Assembly (NCBI GenBank): GCA_001800745.1
Contig: MGVZ01000028.1
Location: forward strand, 1 to 39,925
From: Euryarchaeota archaeon RBG_16_67_27
GTDB lineage: Archaea; Thermoplasmatota; Thermoplasmata; RBG-16-68-12
Direction: 5' to 3'
Length of the DNA: 39,925 bases
Part shown: piece by piece, positions 16,016 through 23,468 of the stretch
Position numbering within the stretch: the first letter of the stretch is position 1
How the letters are laid out: the number at the start of each line of letters is the position of its first letter
Notes under the pieces: generated by a model
The model's database searches: none
What the model saw: the letters and a program-made list of their open reading frames with translations, nothing else
What the model was told of the DNA's origin: nothing
Made by a program: the position numbers and the translations under genes

Positions 16016-16561
16016 ATGCCGGTCGCAGGTCTGCTCGACGAACGGATCAAGATCCCGGACGGGGTCCAGGCGAGGATCGAGGGAGGTTCGATCGTCGTCG
16101 CAGCGAAGGGGCACCGCCTCCAGCGCGCCCTCGGCCATCCGCGGGTCTCCGTGAGCGTCGAGGGCGGCGAGGTCCGCGTCCGGAGCGAGTTCCCGACGAA
16201 ACGGGAGAAGGCCCTCGTGGGCACGTTCGCGGCCCATGTGCGGAACATGATCCGCGGGGTGACGGAGGGCTTCCGCTACGAGATGAAGATCGTGTACAGC
16301 CACTTCCCCCTGAAGGCGTCCGTGAAGGGGACCGAGTTCCTCATCGAGAACTTCCTCGGGGAGAAGCACCCGCGGAGGGCTCCGATCCTCGGGGCGACGA
16401 AGGTCGAGGTGAACGGGGACGTGGTCGTCCTCGAGGGCCCCGACGTCGAGGCCGTCTCCCAGACGGCGGCGAACATCGAGCAGGCCACCCGGATCCGGGG
16501 CTTCGACCCGCGGATCTTCCAGGACGGCATCTACATCACGAAGAAGGCCGGGGAGGCGTGA
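16016..16561 (+). CDS. rpl6: ribosomal protein uL6
   Basis: 181 residues. Two L6 repeats are visible: IKIPDGVQARIEGGSIVVAAKG at the start and HPRRAPILGATKVEVNGDVVVLEGPDVEAVSQTAANIEQ in the second half, followed by RIRGFDPRIFQDGIYI as in archaeal L6. The start uses the TGAGGTGGGACGATG junction. It lies near the sarcin-ricin loop. Confidence 0.95.
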   Translation: MPVAGLLDERIKIPDGVQARIEGGSIVVAAKGHRLQRALGHPRVSVSVEGGEVRVRSEFPTKREKALVGTFAAHVRNMIRGVTEGFRYEMKIVYSHFPLKASVKGTEFLIENFLGEKHPRRAPILGATKVEVNGDVVVLEGPDVEAVSQTAANIEQATRIRGFDPRIFQDGIYITKKAGEA

Positions 16562-16563
16562 GC

Positions 16564-17307
16564 ATGGTGGACGAGTCGAAGGACGCGGGACCGCCGAGGA
16601 AGACGAAGAAGGCCGTGAAGGACGTCTCGCCCGCGGAGCCGAAAGCCGTGGCCCGGCCCACGGCCCACGAGGTGCGGGAGGGACACAAGGCGGACCTCGT
16701 CGCGTGGTGCGAGGCGTTCGGTCTCGACGGCGAGGGGAAGGTCGACGACCTCCGGAAGCGGCTCCTCGCGTACCTCGAGACCGAGGCGAAGGCGGAGGCG
16801 AAGCCCCAGGCGAGACCACCCGAGGCCAAGCCGGAGGGACCCGAACCGAAGAAAGCGCCGGCGAAGGCCACAGAAGAGGAGGCCGAGCCCGAGTACGTCG
16901 TCAAGATCAAGCCCAAGCTCGATCCGCGGACGCGCGCCCTCCTCCGTCTGCGTGCGGAGAAGACCGCGCAGCGGCCGTCGTTCCGCCGGCAGGAGTGGTT
17001 CCGGTACGACAAGTTCGGGGAGGAGTGGCGGAAGCCCCAGGGCGGCCAGTCGAAGCTCCGCCGGCACTTCGGGTACCGGTGGAACCTCCCTTCCATTGGG
17101 TACCGGGGTCCACGGGAGGTCCGGGGGTACCACCCGAGCGGCTTCCAGGAGGTCCTCGTCCACAACGTGCGCGAGCTCGAGGGCGTCGATCCTGCGCGGC
17201 AGGCCGTGCGGATCGCCCACGGCGTCGGCACGCGGAAGCGAGAGATCATCGAGAAGGCGTGCGAGGAGCGCAAGCTCCGGGTGCTGAACCGGATGGTGAC
17301 GGGATGA
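16564..17307 (+). CDS. rpl32e: ribosomal protein eL32 with SAP-like N-terminal extension
   Basis: 247 residues from the ATG at 16564, which follows GGGGAGGCG; the track uses a GTG two codons upstream. The L32e core begins near residue 120 (KLDPRTRALLRLRAEK) and shows FRRQEWFRYDKFGEEWRKPQGGQSKLRRH and NVRELEGVDPARQAVRIAH. The first 120 residues are extra: a Lys/Pro-rich leader, a helix-extended-loop-helix segment (LVAWCEAFGLDGEGKVDDLRKRLLAYLE) resembling a SAP motif, then a Pro/Ala/Glu linker. Haloarchaeal L32e also has an N-terminal domain, but of helix-hairpin-helix type as I recall, so this one appears different. Confidence 0.93.
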   Translation: MVDESKDAGPPRKTKKAVKDVSPAEPKAVARPTAHEVREGHKADLVAWCEAFGLDGEGKVDDLRKRLLAYLETEAKAEAKPQARPPEAKPEGPEPKKAPAKATEEEAEPEYVVKIKPKLDPRTRALLRLRAEKTAQRPSFRRQEWFRYDKFGEEWRKPQGGQSKLRRHFGYRWNLPSIGYRGPREVRGYHPSGFQEVLVHNVRELEGVDPARQAVRIAHGVGTRKREIIEKACEERKLRVLNRMVTG

Positions 17308-17768
17308 GGTTCGACCACCAGCGCCGGCTCGCCGCGGAGGTCCTCGGGTGCGGGGTGAACCGCGTCCGGATCACGACCGACCCCGCGGAGCAGGAGAACA
17401 TCCTCGACGCGATCACCCGGGAGCTCGTCCGTGCGCTCATCGCGCGGAACGTGATCACTCGCCGGCCCGTGCAGGGTGTGTCACGCGGGCGGGCGCGCGC
17501 GCGCGCCGCGCAGCGGGCGAAGGGGCGCCGCCGCGGGCACGGGAAGCGCAAGGGCAGCTCGAACGCCCGCGCGCCGGGCAAGGCCGCCTGGGTGACGACG
17601 ATCCGGAGCCTCCGGGCGCACCTCCGGGACCTGAAGCTCCACGGCCGGATCGATGTCCGCACGTACCGGCGGTACTACCGCCAGGCGAAGGGCGGCATGT
17701 TCAAATCGAAGGCCCACCTAGACCAGCAGCTCCGGAACGCCGGGGTGATGAAGGAGGTGGCGAAGTGA
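17304..17768 (+). CDS. rpl19e: ribosomal protein eL19
   Basis: 154 residues. It shows QRRLAAEVLGCGVNRVRITTDP, the highly basic GRRRGHGKRKGSSNAR stretch, and WVTTIRSLRAHLRDLKLHGRIDVRTYRRYYRQAKGGMF, all diagnostic of the archaeal/eukaryotic L19e. The ATG overlaps the L32e stop (ATGA). It forms an intersubunit bridge. Confidence 0.96.
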   Translation: MRFDHQRRLAAEVLGCGVNRVRITTDPAEQENILDAITRELVRALIARNVITRRPVQGVSRGRARARAAQRAKGRRRGHGKRKGSSNARAPGKAAWVTTIRSLRAHLRDLKLHGRIDVRTYRRYYRQAKGGMFKSKAHLDQQLRNAGVMKEVAK

Positions 17769-18271
17769 AGGCACAGGGACCCCACTATCGCGTCGGCTTC
17801 CGTCGACGGCGGGAGGGACGCACGGACTATCGGCTCCGCGCCCGGCTCCTCCGGGGCGGCGTCCCGAGGGCCGTCGTCCGAAAGACCCTGAACCAGGTGA
17901 TCGTACAGGTCGTCGAGCTGCAGGCCGCGGGCGACCGCGTGATCGCCTCCGCGACCTCGAAGGAGCTCGCGAAGCACGGCTGGACCGCGGGCACGGGGAA
18001 CGTGCCGGCCGCGTACCTCACGGGCCTCCTCGCCGGCCGCCGCGCCGCGTCGAAGGGCGTGGAGTCCGCCGTCCTCGACATCGGCCTGCACAAGCCGACG
18101 AAGGGGGGACGGGTCTTCGCGGTCCTGAAAGGCCTCCTCGACGGCGGCCTCAAGGTGCCCCACAGCCCCGACGTCCTCCCCTCGAAGGAGCGCCTCCGCG
18201 GCGAGCACATCGGCGAGGCGGTGCCGAAGGCGTTCGATGAGGTCAAGGCGAAGCTCGAGGTGATCCGATGA
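17765..18271 (+). CDS. rpl18: ribosomal protein uL18
   Basis: 168 residues from a GTG that overlaps the L19e stop. The sequence has [22 protein letters not shown], the 5S-binding [46 protein letters not shown] core, and the archaeal C-terminal [14 protein letters not shown]. It carries 5S rRNA with L5. In the track it appears within a longer frame starting at 17348. Confidence 0.95.
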   Translation: MKAQGPHYRVGFRRRREGRTDYRLRARLLRGGVPRAVVRKTLNQVIVQVVELQAAGDRVIASATSKELAKHGWTAGTGNVPAAYLTGLLAGRRAASKGVESAVLDIGLHKPTKGGRVFAVLKGLLDGGLKVPHSPDVLPSKERLRGEHIGEAVPKAFDEVKAKLEVIR

Positions 18272-19098
18272 GGAAGCGGCGGACGAAACCACGCACGGAG
18301 CGCTACACACGGGACCTGAGCGCGTGGACGCCGAAGACGAAGCTCGGGCGGCTCGTCCTCAAGGGCGAGATCACGACGATGAGCGACGCGGTCAAGACCG
18401 GCCTCCCGGTCCGCGAGCCCGAGATCGTGGACGTCCTCCTCCCGGAGATGGAGGACGAGGTGCTCGACGTGAACATGGTCCAGAGGATGACGGATTCCGG
18501 TCGGCGGGTGAACTTCGCGATCACGTGCGTCGTCGGGAACGCCGACGGGTTCGTCGGCCTCGGCCGGGCCCGGGGCCGCGAGGTCGGCCCAGCGATCCGG
18601 AAGGCGATCGACAACGCGAAGCTGAACATGATCGAGGTCCGCCGGGGGTGCGGGTCTTGGGAGTGCGGCTGCTTCCGGTCCCATTCCCTCCCGTTCAAGG
18701 TCCGTGGCCGGAGCGGCTCCGTCCAGGTCACGCTGAAGCCCGCGCCCCAGGGCGTCGGCCGGGCGTGCGGGGACATCGCGAAGAGCGTGCTCAAGCTCGC
18801 GGGGATCACGGACGCGTGGGGGTTCACGAAGGGACACACGAAGACGACGGTGAACTACGCCCTCGCGACGTTCGACGCCCTCCGGCGCACGGGCGGCGTC
18901 AAGGTCCGCACGGAGCAGGCGGACCGCCTGAAGATCAGGGCGGGCGCGGAGCAGGTGTTCGTCCACAAGACCGCGACGGCGGAGCCGCCCGCGGGGGAGG
19001 CCGTCGAGCTCCCGGAGGAGGTCGAGGTGGAGGGTGAGAACCTGACCGAGACCCCGGGAACGGGACAGACCCCAGGCGAACCGGAGCGTGAGAAGTGA
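18268..19098 (+). CDS. rps5: ribosomal protein uS5 with acidic C-terminal tail
   Basis: 276 residues, ATGA overlap with L18. The N-terminal double-strand-RNA-binding part is [37 protein letters not shown], followed by the second domain ([47 protein letters not shown]). The last 40 residues are rich in Glu, Pro and Thr and look disordered, and are absent from shorter archaeal S5. Involved in the mRNA entry site and decoding fidelity. Confidence 0.95.
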   Translation: MRKRRTKPRTERYTRDLSAWTPKTKLGRLVLKGEITTMSDAVKTGLPVREPEIVDVLLPEMEDEVLDVNMVQRMTDSGRRVNFAITCVVGNADGFVGLGRARGREVGPAIRKAIDNAKLNMIEVRRGCGSWECGCFRSHSLPFKVRGRSGSVQVTLKPAPQGVGRACGDIAKSVLKLAGITDAWGFTKGHTKTTVNYALATFDALRRTGGVKVRTEQADRLKIRAGAEQVFVHKTATAEPPAGEAVELPEEVEVEGENLTETPGTGQTPGEPEREK

Positions 19099-19589
19099 TG
19101 GCGCTCGCCGTCGTCCGGCTCCGGGGGAAGCACGATCTTCCCGATCCTGTCCGGGACACGCTCCGCATGCTCCGGCTCACGCGGCAGAACCACTGCGTGG
19201 TCGTCCCCGCGGACGCGACGACGAAGGGCATGCTCCAACGCGTGAAGGACCAGGTCACGTGGGGCGAGCTGGACGCGGAGGTCCTTGCGAAGCTCCTCCT
19301 CCGGAGGGGCCGGTCCGTCGGAGACCGACCGATCGACGACGCGTTCGTGAAGGCGCACAGCCCGTTCAAGTCGATCTGGGATCTGAGCCAGGCAATCGCG
19401 AAGGGAGAGGCAGCGCTCCGGGACGTCGCGGGGCTCCGCCCCATCCTCCGCCTGCACCCCGCGGTCGGGGGTCTCCGGGGGATCAAGCGGGGCTACAACG
19501 ACGGGGGCGACCTCGGGTACCGCGGGAAGGCGATCAACGACCTCCTGCTCCGGATGGTCTTCGAGGAGGGGACCGCGCATGGTGTCTAG
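19098..19589 (+). CDS. rpl30: ribosomal protein uL30
   Basis: 163 residues from the ATG that abuts the S5 stop; the track includes an upstream GTG in the overlap. LAVVRLRGKHDLPDPVRDTLRMLRLTRQNHCVVVP is the L30 N-terminal domain and the rest (RPIDDAFVKAHSPFKSIWDL, GGLRGIKRGYNDGGDLGYRGKAIN) is the archaeal/eukaryotic C-terminal domain. The last ten bases are shared with the L15 start. Confidence 0.95.
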   Translation: MALAVVRLRGKHDLPDPVRDTLRMLRLTRQNHCVVVPADATTKGMLQRVKDQVTWGELDAEVLAKLLLRRGRSVGDRPIDDAFVKAHSPFKSIWDLSQAIAKGEAALRDVAGLRPILRLHPAVGGLRGIKRGYNDGGDLGYRGKAINDLLLRMVFEEGTAHGV

Positions 19590-20007
19590 GACGCGGAAGC
19601 TCCGCGGGAGCCGCACCCACGGCCGGGGGAAGAAGCACGGACGCGGGGCGGGTGGCCGCGGGGGCACGGGGAACGCAGGACTTCACAAGCACAAGTTCAA
19701 GTGGATGATCAAGTACGCGCCGGACCACTTCGGCCGGCACGGGTTCACCCGGCACGCGCAGGTTCGGGACGTCACGACGATCAACCTCGAGGAGCTCGCC
19801 GCTCGCCTGCGAGAGCTCGAGGCCCAGGGCCACGCGAAGCGCTCCGAGACCGGGGTCGAGGTCGACCTCTCCGCGGCGGGGATCGGAAAGCTCCTCGGAC
19901 GCGGCCGCGTGGACGTTCCCCTGCAGATCACGGTCGCGCAGGCCTCGGAGAGCGCCGTCGCCGGGGCCGGCGGAAAAGTCAAGCTCGCCGCCGCATCTGA
20001 GGAGTAG
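19579..20007 (+). CDS. rpl15: ribosomal protein uL15
   Basis: 142 residues. The Gly- and Arg-rich N terminus SRTHGRGKKHGRGAGGRGGTGNAG is the family hallmark, and the C-terminal region VDLSAAGIGKLLGRGRVDVPLQITVAQASESAV fits the globular domain. Its start overlaps the L30 end by 11 nt, and the SecY gene begins 5 nt after its stop. Confidence 0.95.
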   Translation: MVSRTRKLRGSRTHGRGKKHGRGAGGRGGTGNAGLHKHKFKWMIKYAPDHFGRHGFTRHAQVRDVTTINLEELAARLRELEAQGHAKRSETGVEVDLSAAGIGKLLGRGRVDVPLQITVAQASESAVAGAGGKVKLAAASEE

Positions 20008-20012
20008 GCGCG

Positions 20013-21614
20013 ATGCCCCTCGAGGAGAAGAAGAAGAGCCGTCTCTACTCGCTGAAGCCCCTGACGGACCGGCTGCCCGCGGTCTCGAGGCCGGAAGGCC
20101 ACGTGCAGTTCCGGACGAAGATCATCTGGGTCATCCTGATCCTCGTCCTGTACTTCGTCCTCACGAACATCTTCATCTACGGGCTCGACCGGACGAGCGT
20201 GATCGACTTCTTCTCCAGCCTCCGGGCGATCCTCGCGGGCGCCCAGGGCTCCCTCATGCATCTCGGGATCGGGCCGATCGTCACGGGCTCGATCATCATG
20301 CAGCTCTTCGCGGGAGCGAAGATCATCAACCTCGACCTCCGGGACGACGACGACAAGAGCGTGTATCAGGGGACGCAGAAGCTCCTCGTGATCATCATGA
20401 TCTTCGTCGAGGCGGTCCCCCAGGTCTTCGGGTTCCTCACGCCCTCGAGCGGGTTCATCACGAACCTCGACGGGCCGCAGGTCTTCGGGCTCATCCCCGA
20501 GAACAACGGCCTGTTCCTCGCGCAGCTCCTCATCGTTGTCCAGCTCTTCGTCGGCTCGTATCTCGTGTTCCTGATGGACGAGGTCGTCTCGAAGTGGGGG
20601 ATCGGCTCGGGGATCTCCCTGTTCATCGCGGCGGGCGTGGCCCAGCAGATCTTCACGGGCACGTTCAACTGGGAGCCGTCCCAGGCCGGCTCGACCGTCC
20701 CCGCGGGCGCGATCCCGAAGACGATCTACTACCTGCAGAACCTCCCCGCGGGCCAGATCGGGTCCACGGGGCTCGAGCAGATCATGTTCCAGCCGCCGAA
20801 CCCGCTCATCGCCCTCTTCGGGACCATGGCGATCTTCCTCATCGTCGCGTACACGGAGTCGACGCGGATCGAGCTCCCCCTCGCCCACGGCAAGGCGCGC
20901 GGCGCCCGGGGGCGCTACCCGATCCGCCTCATGTACGCGTCGAACATCCCCGTGATCCTCGTCGCCGCGGTCCTCGCGAACGTGTCGATGTTCTCCCTCC
21001 TCTTCTGGCAGCACCCGGAATGGCCGCTCATCGGACGGAACCCCCTGTTCGGCGCGTATCCGGACGCGGGCGACCCTCTCGTGCTCTCGGGGCAGATCCA
21101 GCGGACGACCCCCGTCGACGGGCTCGCGTACTACTTCTCGAACATCAACGGCGTCGGCGACTGGCTCCTACCGCTCTTCAACCCGAGCACGTACGGAGCG
21201 TACCTCCGCGGCCACGAATACTGGGAGGTGTTCCTCCACCTCCTCGTCTACGTGTTCGTCATGGTCGGGGGCTCGATCATGTTCGCGAAGTTCTGGATCA
21301 TGACGACGAACATGGGGCCGGAGGAGGTCGCGCGCCAGATCGAATCGAGCGGGATGCAAATCCCCGGGTTCCGGAGGGACCCGCGGATATTGCGGCGCGT
21401 CCTCGAGCGGTACATCCCCGTCGTCACCGTGATCTCGGGTGCTTTCGTCGGTGCGCTCGCCGCGGGCGCGGACATGATCGGGACCGTCGGGAACGCCTCC
21501 GGCACGGGCGTGCTCCTCGCCGTCGGCATCATGATCCAGATGTACGAGGCGATCGGGAGGGAGCAGATGATGGAGATGCACCCCGTCCTGCGTCAGTGGT
21601 TCGGCGGGCGATAG
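20013..21614 (+). CDS. secY: preprotein translocase subunit SecY
   Basis: 533 residues, the membrane channel of the Sec translocon, with about ten hydrophobic helices. TM1 is WVILILVLYFVLTNIFIYGL; the plug region is AQGSLMHLGIGPIVTGSIIMQL; other helices include LLVIIMIFVEAVPQVFGF and PVILVAAVLANVSMFSLL; the cytoplasmic loop has RIELPLAHGKARGARGRYPIRLMY. The end QMYEAIGREQMMEMHP is typical. It closes the ribosomal cluster. Adenylate kinase often follows secY in archaea; here a convergent gene ends 5 nt away, so the transcript ends here. Confidence 0.97.
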   Translation: MPLEEKKKSRLYSLKPLTDRLPAVSRPEGHVQFRTKIIWVILILVLYFVLTNIFIYGLDRTSVIDFFSSLRAILAGAQGSLMHLGIGPIVTGSIIMQLFAGAKIINLDLRDDDDKSVYQGTQKLLVIIMIFVEAVPQVFGFLTPSSGFITNLDGPQVFGLIPENNGLFLAQLLIVVQLFVGSYLVFLMDEVVSKWGIGSGISLFIAAGVAQQIFTGTFNWEPSQAGSTVPAGAIPKTIYYLQNLPAGQIGSTGLEQIMFQPPNPLIALFGTMAIFLIVAYTESTRIELPLAHGKARGARGRYPIRLMYASNIPVILVAAVLANVSMFSLLFWQHPEWPLIGRNPLFGAYPDAGDPLVLSGQIQRTTPVDGLAYYFSNINGVGDWLLPLFNPSTYGAYLRGHEYWEVFLHLLVYVFVMVGGSIMFAKFWIMTTNMGPEEVARQIESSGMQIPGFRRDPRILRRVLERYIPVVTVISGAFVGALAAGADMIGTVGNASGTGVLLAVGIMIQMYEAIGREQMMEMHPVLRQWFGGR

Positions 21615-21619
21615 GTTCC

Positions 21620-22153
21620 TCACTTCCCGACCCATCGGAGGACCAAACCCGCGAAGATCACCCCGAACGCCGCGTTGACGGTCAGGTTCCAGAGAGGGTC
21701 GTCCGCCCAAGGCACGAGATGCAGGGCGCGGTCCCTCCAGGGCCACAGCACGGGAGTGTCGAGGTGGTGGGTGAGGTCGATCGCGAGGTGCGTGGCCCCG
21801 CCGAGGACCGCAGATACTGCGGCCACGGGCAGGCTCCTCCGATCCGTCACGTAATCCCGCCCAGCGAACCTCCGCCAGCCTTTCCCGGGATGCCGCCGAT
21901 CGAGGCGCTCCGCGACCACCGGGATCAGGAGGCGCGCAGCGAGGAGCGAGAGGACGAGGTTCACCGTGACCACGCCAAGGAACGAGTGCATGACCGTCCG
22001 GCCCCACTCCCAGTCCCGGGTCATCGGGTAGACGGCCACGATCTCCAGGTCCGGCAGGATGGCCCCCATCGTCAGGGCGAGGACATCAAAGTGGCGCGGC
22101 CATCGGACGTAGAGCGGCCACACGGGGACGACGTGGAACGCGGTGAACGGCAT
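21620..22153 (-). CDS. DUF4184/YdjM-like integral membrane protein
   Basis: From the ATG at 22153 (177 residues) the protein opens with MPFTAFHVVPVWPL, the typical start of DUF4184 proteins, and has GAILPDLE, THLAIDLTHH and LWPW motifs shared with the YdjM class of putative membrane-bound metal-dependent hydrolases. About five hydrophobic segments are visible. The conserved His and Asp residues could bind a metal, but no activity is established for the family to my knowledge. The track's GTG start at 22174 overlaps the preceding stop as GTGA; the ATG has a better GGAG. It follows the ABC transporter genes on the same strand, probably in one transcript. Convergent with secY. Confidence 0.7.
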   Translation of the reverse strand: MPFTAFHVVPVWPLYVRWPRHFDVLALTMGAILPDLEIVAVYPMTRDWEWGRTVMHSFLGVVTVNLVLSLLAARLLIPVVAERLDRRHPGKGWRRFAGRDYVTDRRSLPVAAVSAVLGGATHLAIDLTHHLDTPVLWPWRDRALHLVPWADDPLWNLTVNAAFGVIFAGLVLRWVGK

Positions 22154-22170
22154 GCCCGACTCCGGCCCGG

Positions 22171-22692
22171 TCACGACCGGGGCTGGCGCAGGCTGAACGC
22201 CTCGGAATTGCTGTCGTACTGCACGAGCTCGACGTAGCGGCCCCAGTACACGAGCGCCCTGAGGAGGTCCTCGGACTGCCGTGCGCCGACCTGCGCGGCG
22301 AGCGCCGCAAGGACGTCCTTCCGGTCCACCGGCCTCCCGGCGTTCCGCACCATCTCCGTGATCTGCCGGAAGATCGGCACCTCCTGGAGGATGTCCCGGA
22401 AGATCGCCTTCCGCTCGCGCACGTTCGCCTGGAGGACCTTCCGGCTCAGGCTCGTGACCCGGAGGTCTCCCTCGTTCACGGTCAGGAGGCCCAATAACTC
22501 CGCGGCGTCCACGATCGGGCCGATCCGGTCGAGGTCCATCTCGACCTCCTGGGCGATCGAGGCGACGTCCGCCTCGCCTCCGACCTCGTCGAGCGCCTCG
22601 ACGAGGCCGACGACCTGGCTCAGGGACACCCTCGCAATCGGGTGCATGCCCACGAGCGCGTGGGGCCGGGCGTCTTCAGGCGTACGGGACAC
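22171..22692 (-). CDS. AAA-associated (ABC ATPase C-terminal-like) domain protein
   Basis: 173 residues from a GTG preceded by AGGGGGG; the track starts at a TTG two codons earlier. The sequence begins with a winged-helix-like part (LSQVVGLVEALDEVGGEADVASIAQEVEMDLDRIGPIVDAAELLGLL) and ends RALVYWGRYVELVQYDSNSEAFSL, matching the domain often fused to the C terminus of archaeal and bacterial nitrate/sulfonate-type ABC ATPases (PF09821/COG4754 as I recall). Here it is a separate gene 11 nt after the ATPase stop. It probably regulates the ATPase or transporter assembly. The assignment rests on recalled pattern and context. Confidence 0.7.
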   Translation of the reverse strand: MSRTPEDARPHALVGMHPIARVSLSQVVGLVEALDEVGGEADVASIAQEVEMDLDRIGPIVDAAELLGLLTVNEGDLRVTSLSRKVLQANVRERKAIFRDILQEVPIFRQITEMVRNAGRPVDRKDVLAALAAQVGARQSEDLLRALVYWGRYVELVQYDSNSEAFSLRQPRS

Positions 22693-22703
22693 GTGCAACC
22701 CCC

Positions 22704-23468
22704 CTAACGCACGCTGAGGGAATAAATCTCATCCACCCACCCGTAGAACTCCGGCTCCTTCCGGTTCCTCGGCCGGGGGAGGTCGATCCGGAGGTCCGCG
22801 ATGACCTTCCCCGGGCGCGGGGACAGCACGATGACCCGGTCCGCGAGGTACACGGCCTCCTCGATGCTGTGCGTGACCATGAGGACGGCCCGCGGCGGGA
22901 GGTCCGGGTCCGACCACAGCTGGAGGATTTCGTCCCGCAGGCTCTGCGCCGTGAGCGTGTCGAGCGCGTAGAACGGCTCGTCCATGCAGAGGAGGAGCGG
23001 CTCGATCGCGAGCGCCCGGGCGATCCCGACCCGCTGCTTCATCCCGCCGCTCAGCTCCCTCGGGTACGCGTTCTCGAACCCCGTGAGGCCGACCGCGTCG
23101 ACGTACTTCCGGGCGCGGGCGTCGCGCTCCGCGTCGGTCATGGGGCGCGCCTCCAGCCCGAGCATGACGTTCTCCTCGATCGTGAGCCACGGGAACAGCG
23201 CGAACGACTGGAACACCATCGCGACCTGGGGGTTGTCCGCTCGGATTGGCACGCCCTCGAAGAGGACCTCGCCGGACGTCGGTCGGTCGAGGCCGACGAT
23301 GATCCGGAGGAGGGTCGACTTGCCACACCCCGACGGGCCCGTGACGCACACGAAGTCCTGGTCGTGAACGTCGAACCGGATCGGTTCGAGGACCGCGAAC
23401 TCCTTCGCGTCCTCGAAGAAGGACCGGGACACGTCTCGGACTTCCAGGAGGGGCGGCGCCGTCGTCAT
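22704..23468 (-). CDS. NitT/TauT-type ABC transporter ATPase
   Basis: 254 residues. It shows Walker A GPSGCGKST, Q-loop VFQSF, signature LSGGMKQRVGIARAL, Walker B LLLCMDEP and H-loop VTHSIEEAVYLADR. The D-loop region reads FYALD where most relatives have FGALD. It powers import by the adjacent fused permease; nitrate, sulfonate, taurine and other anion importers share this ATPase type. ATGA overlap with the permease gene shows tight coupling. The 666-residue frame in the track reads back into the permease out of frame. Confidence 0.92.
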   Translation of the reverse strand: MTTAPPLLEVRDVSRSFFEDAKEFAVLEPIRFDVHDQDFVCVTGPSGCGKSTLLRIIVGLDRPTSGEVLFEGVPIRADNPQVAMVFQSFALFPWLTIEENVMLGLEARPMTDAERDARARKYVDAVGLTGFENAYPRELSGGMKQRVGIARALAIEPLLLCMDEPFYALDTLTAQSLRDEILQLWSDPDLPPRAVLMVTHSIEEAVYLADRVIVLSPRPGKVIADLRIDLPRPRNRKEPEFYGWVDEIYSLSVR

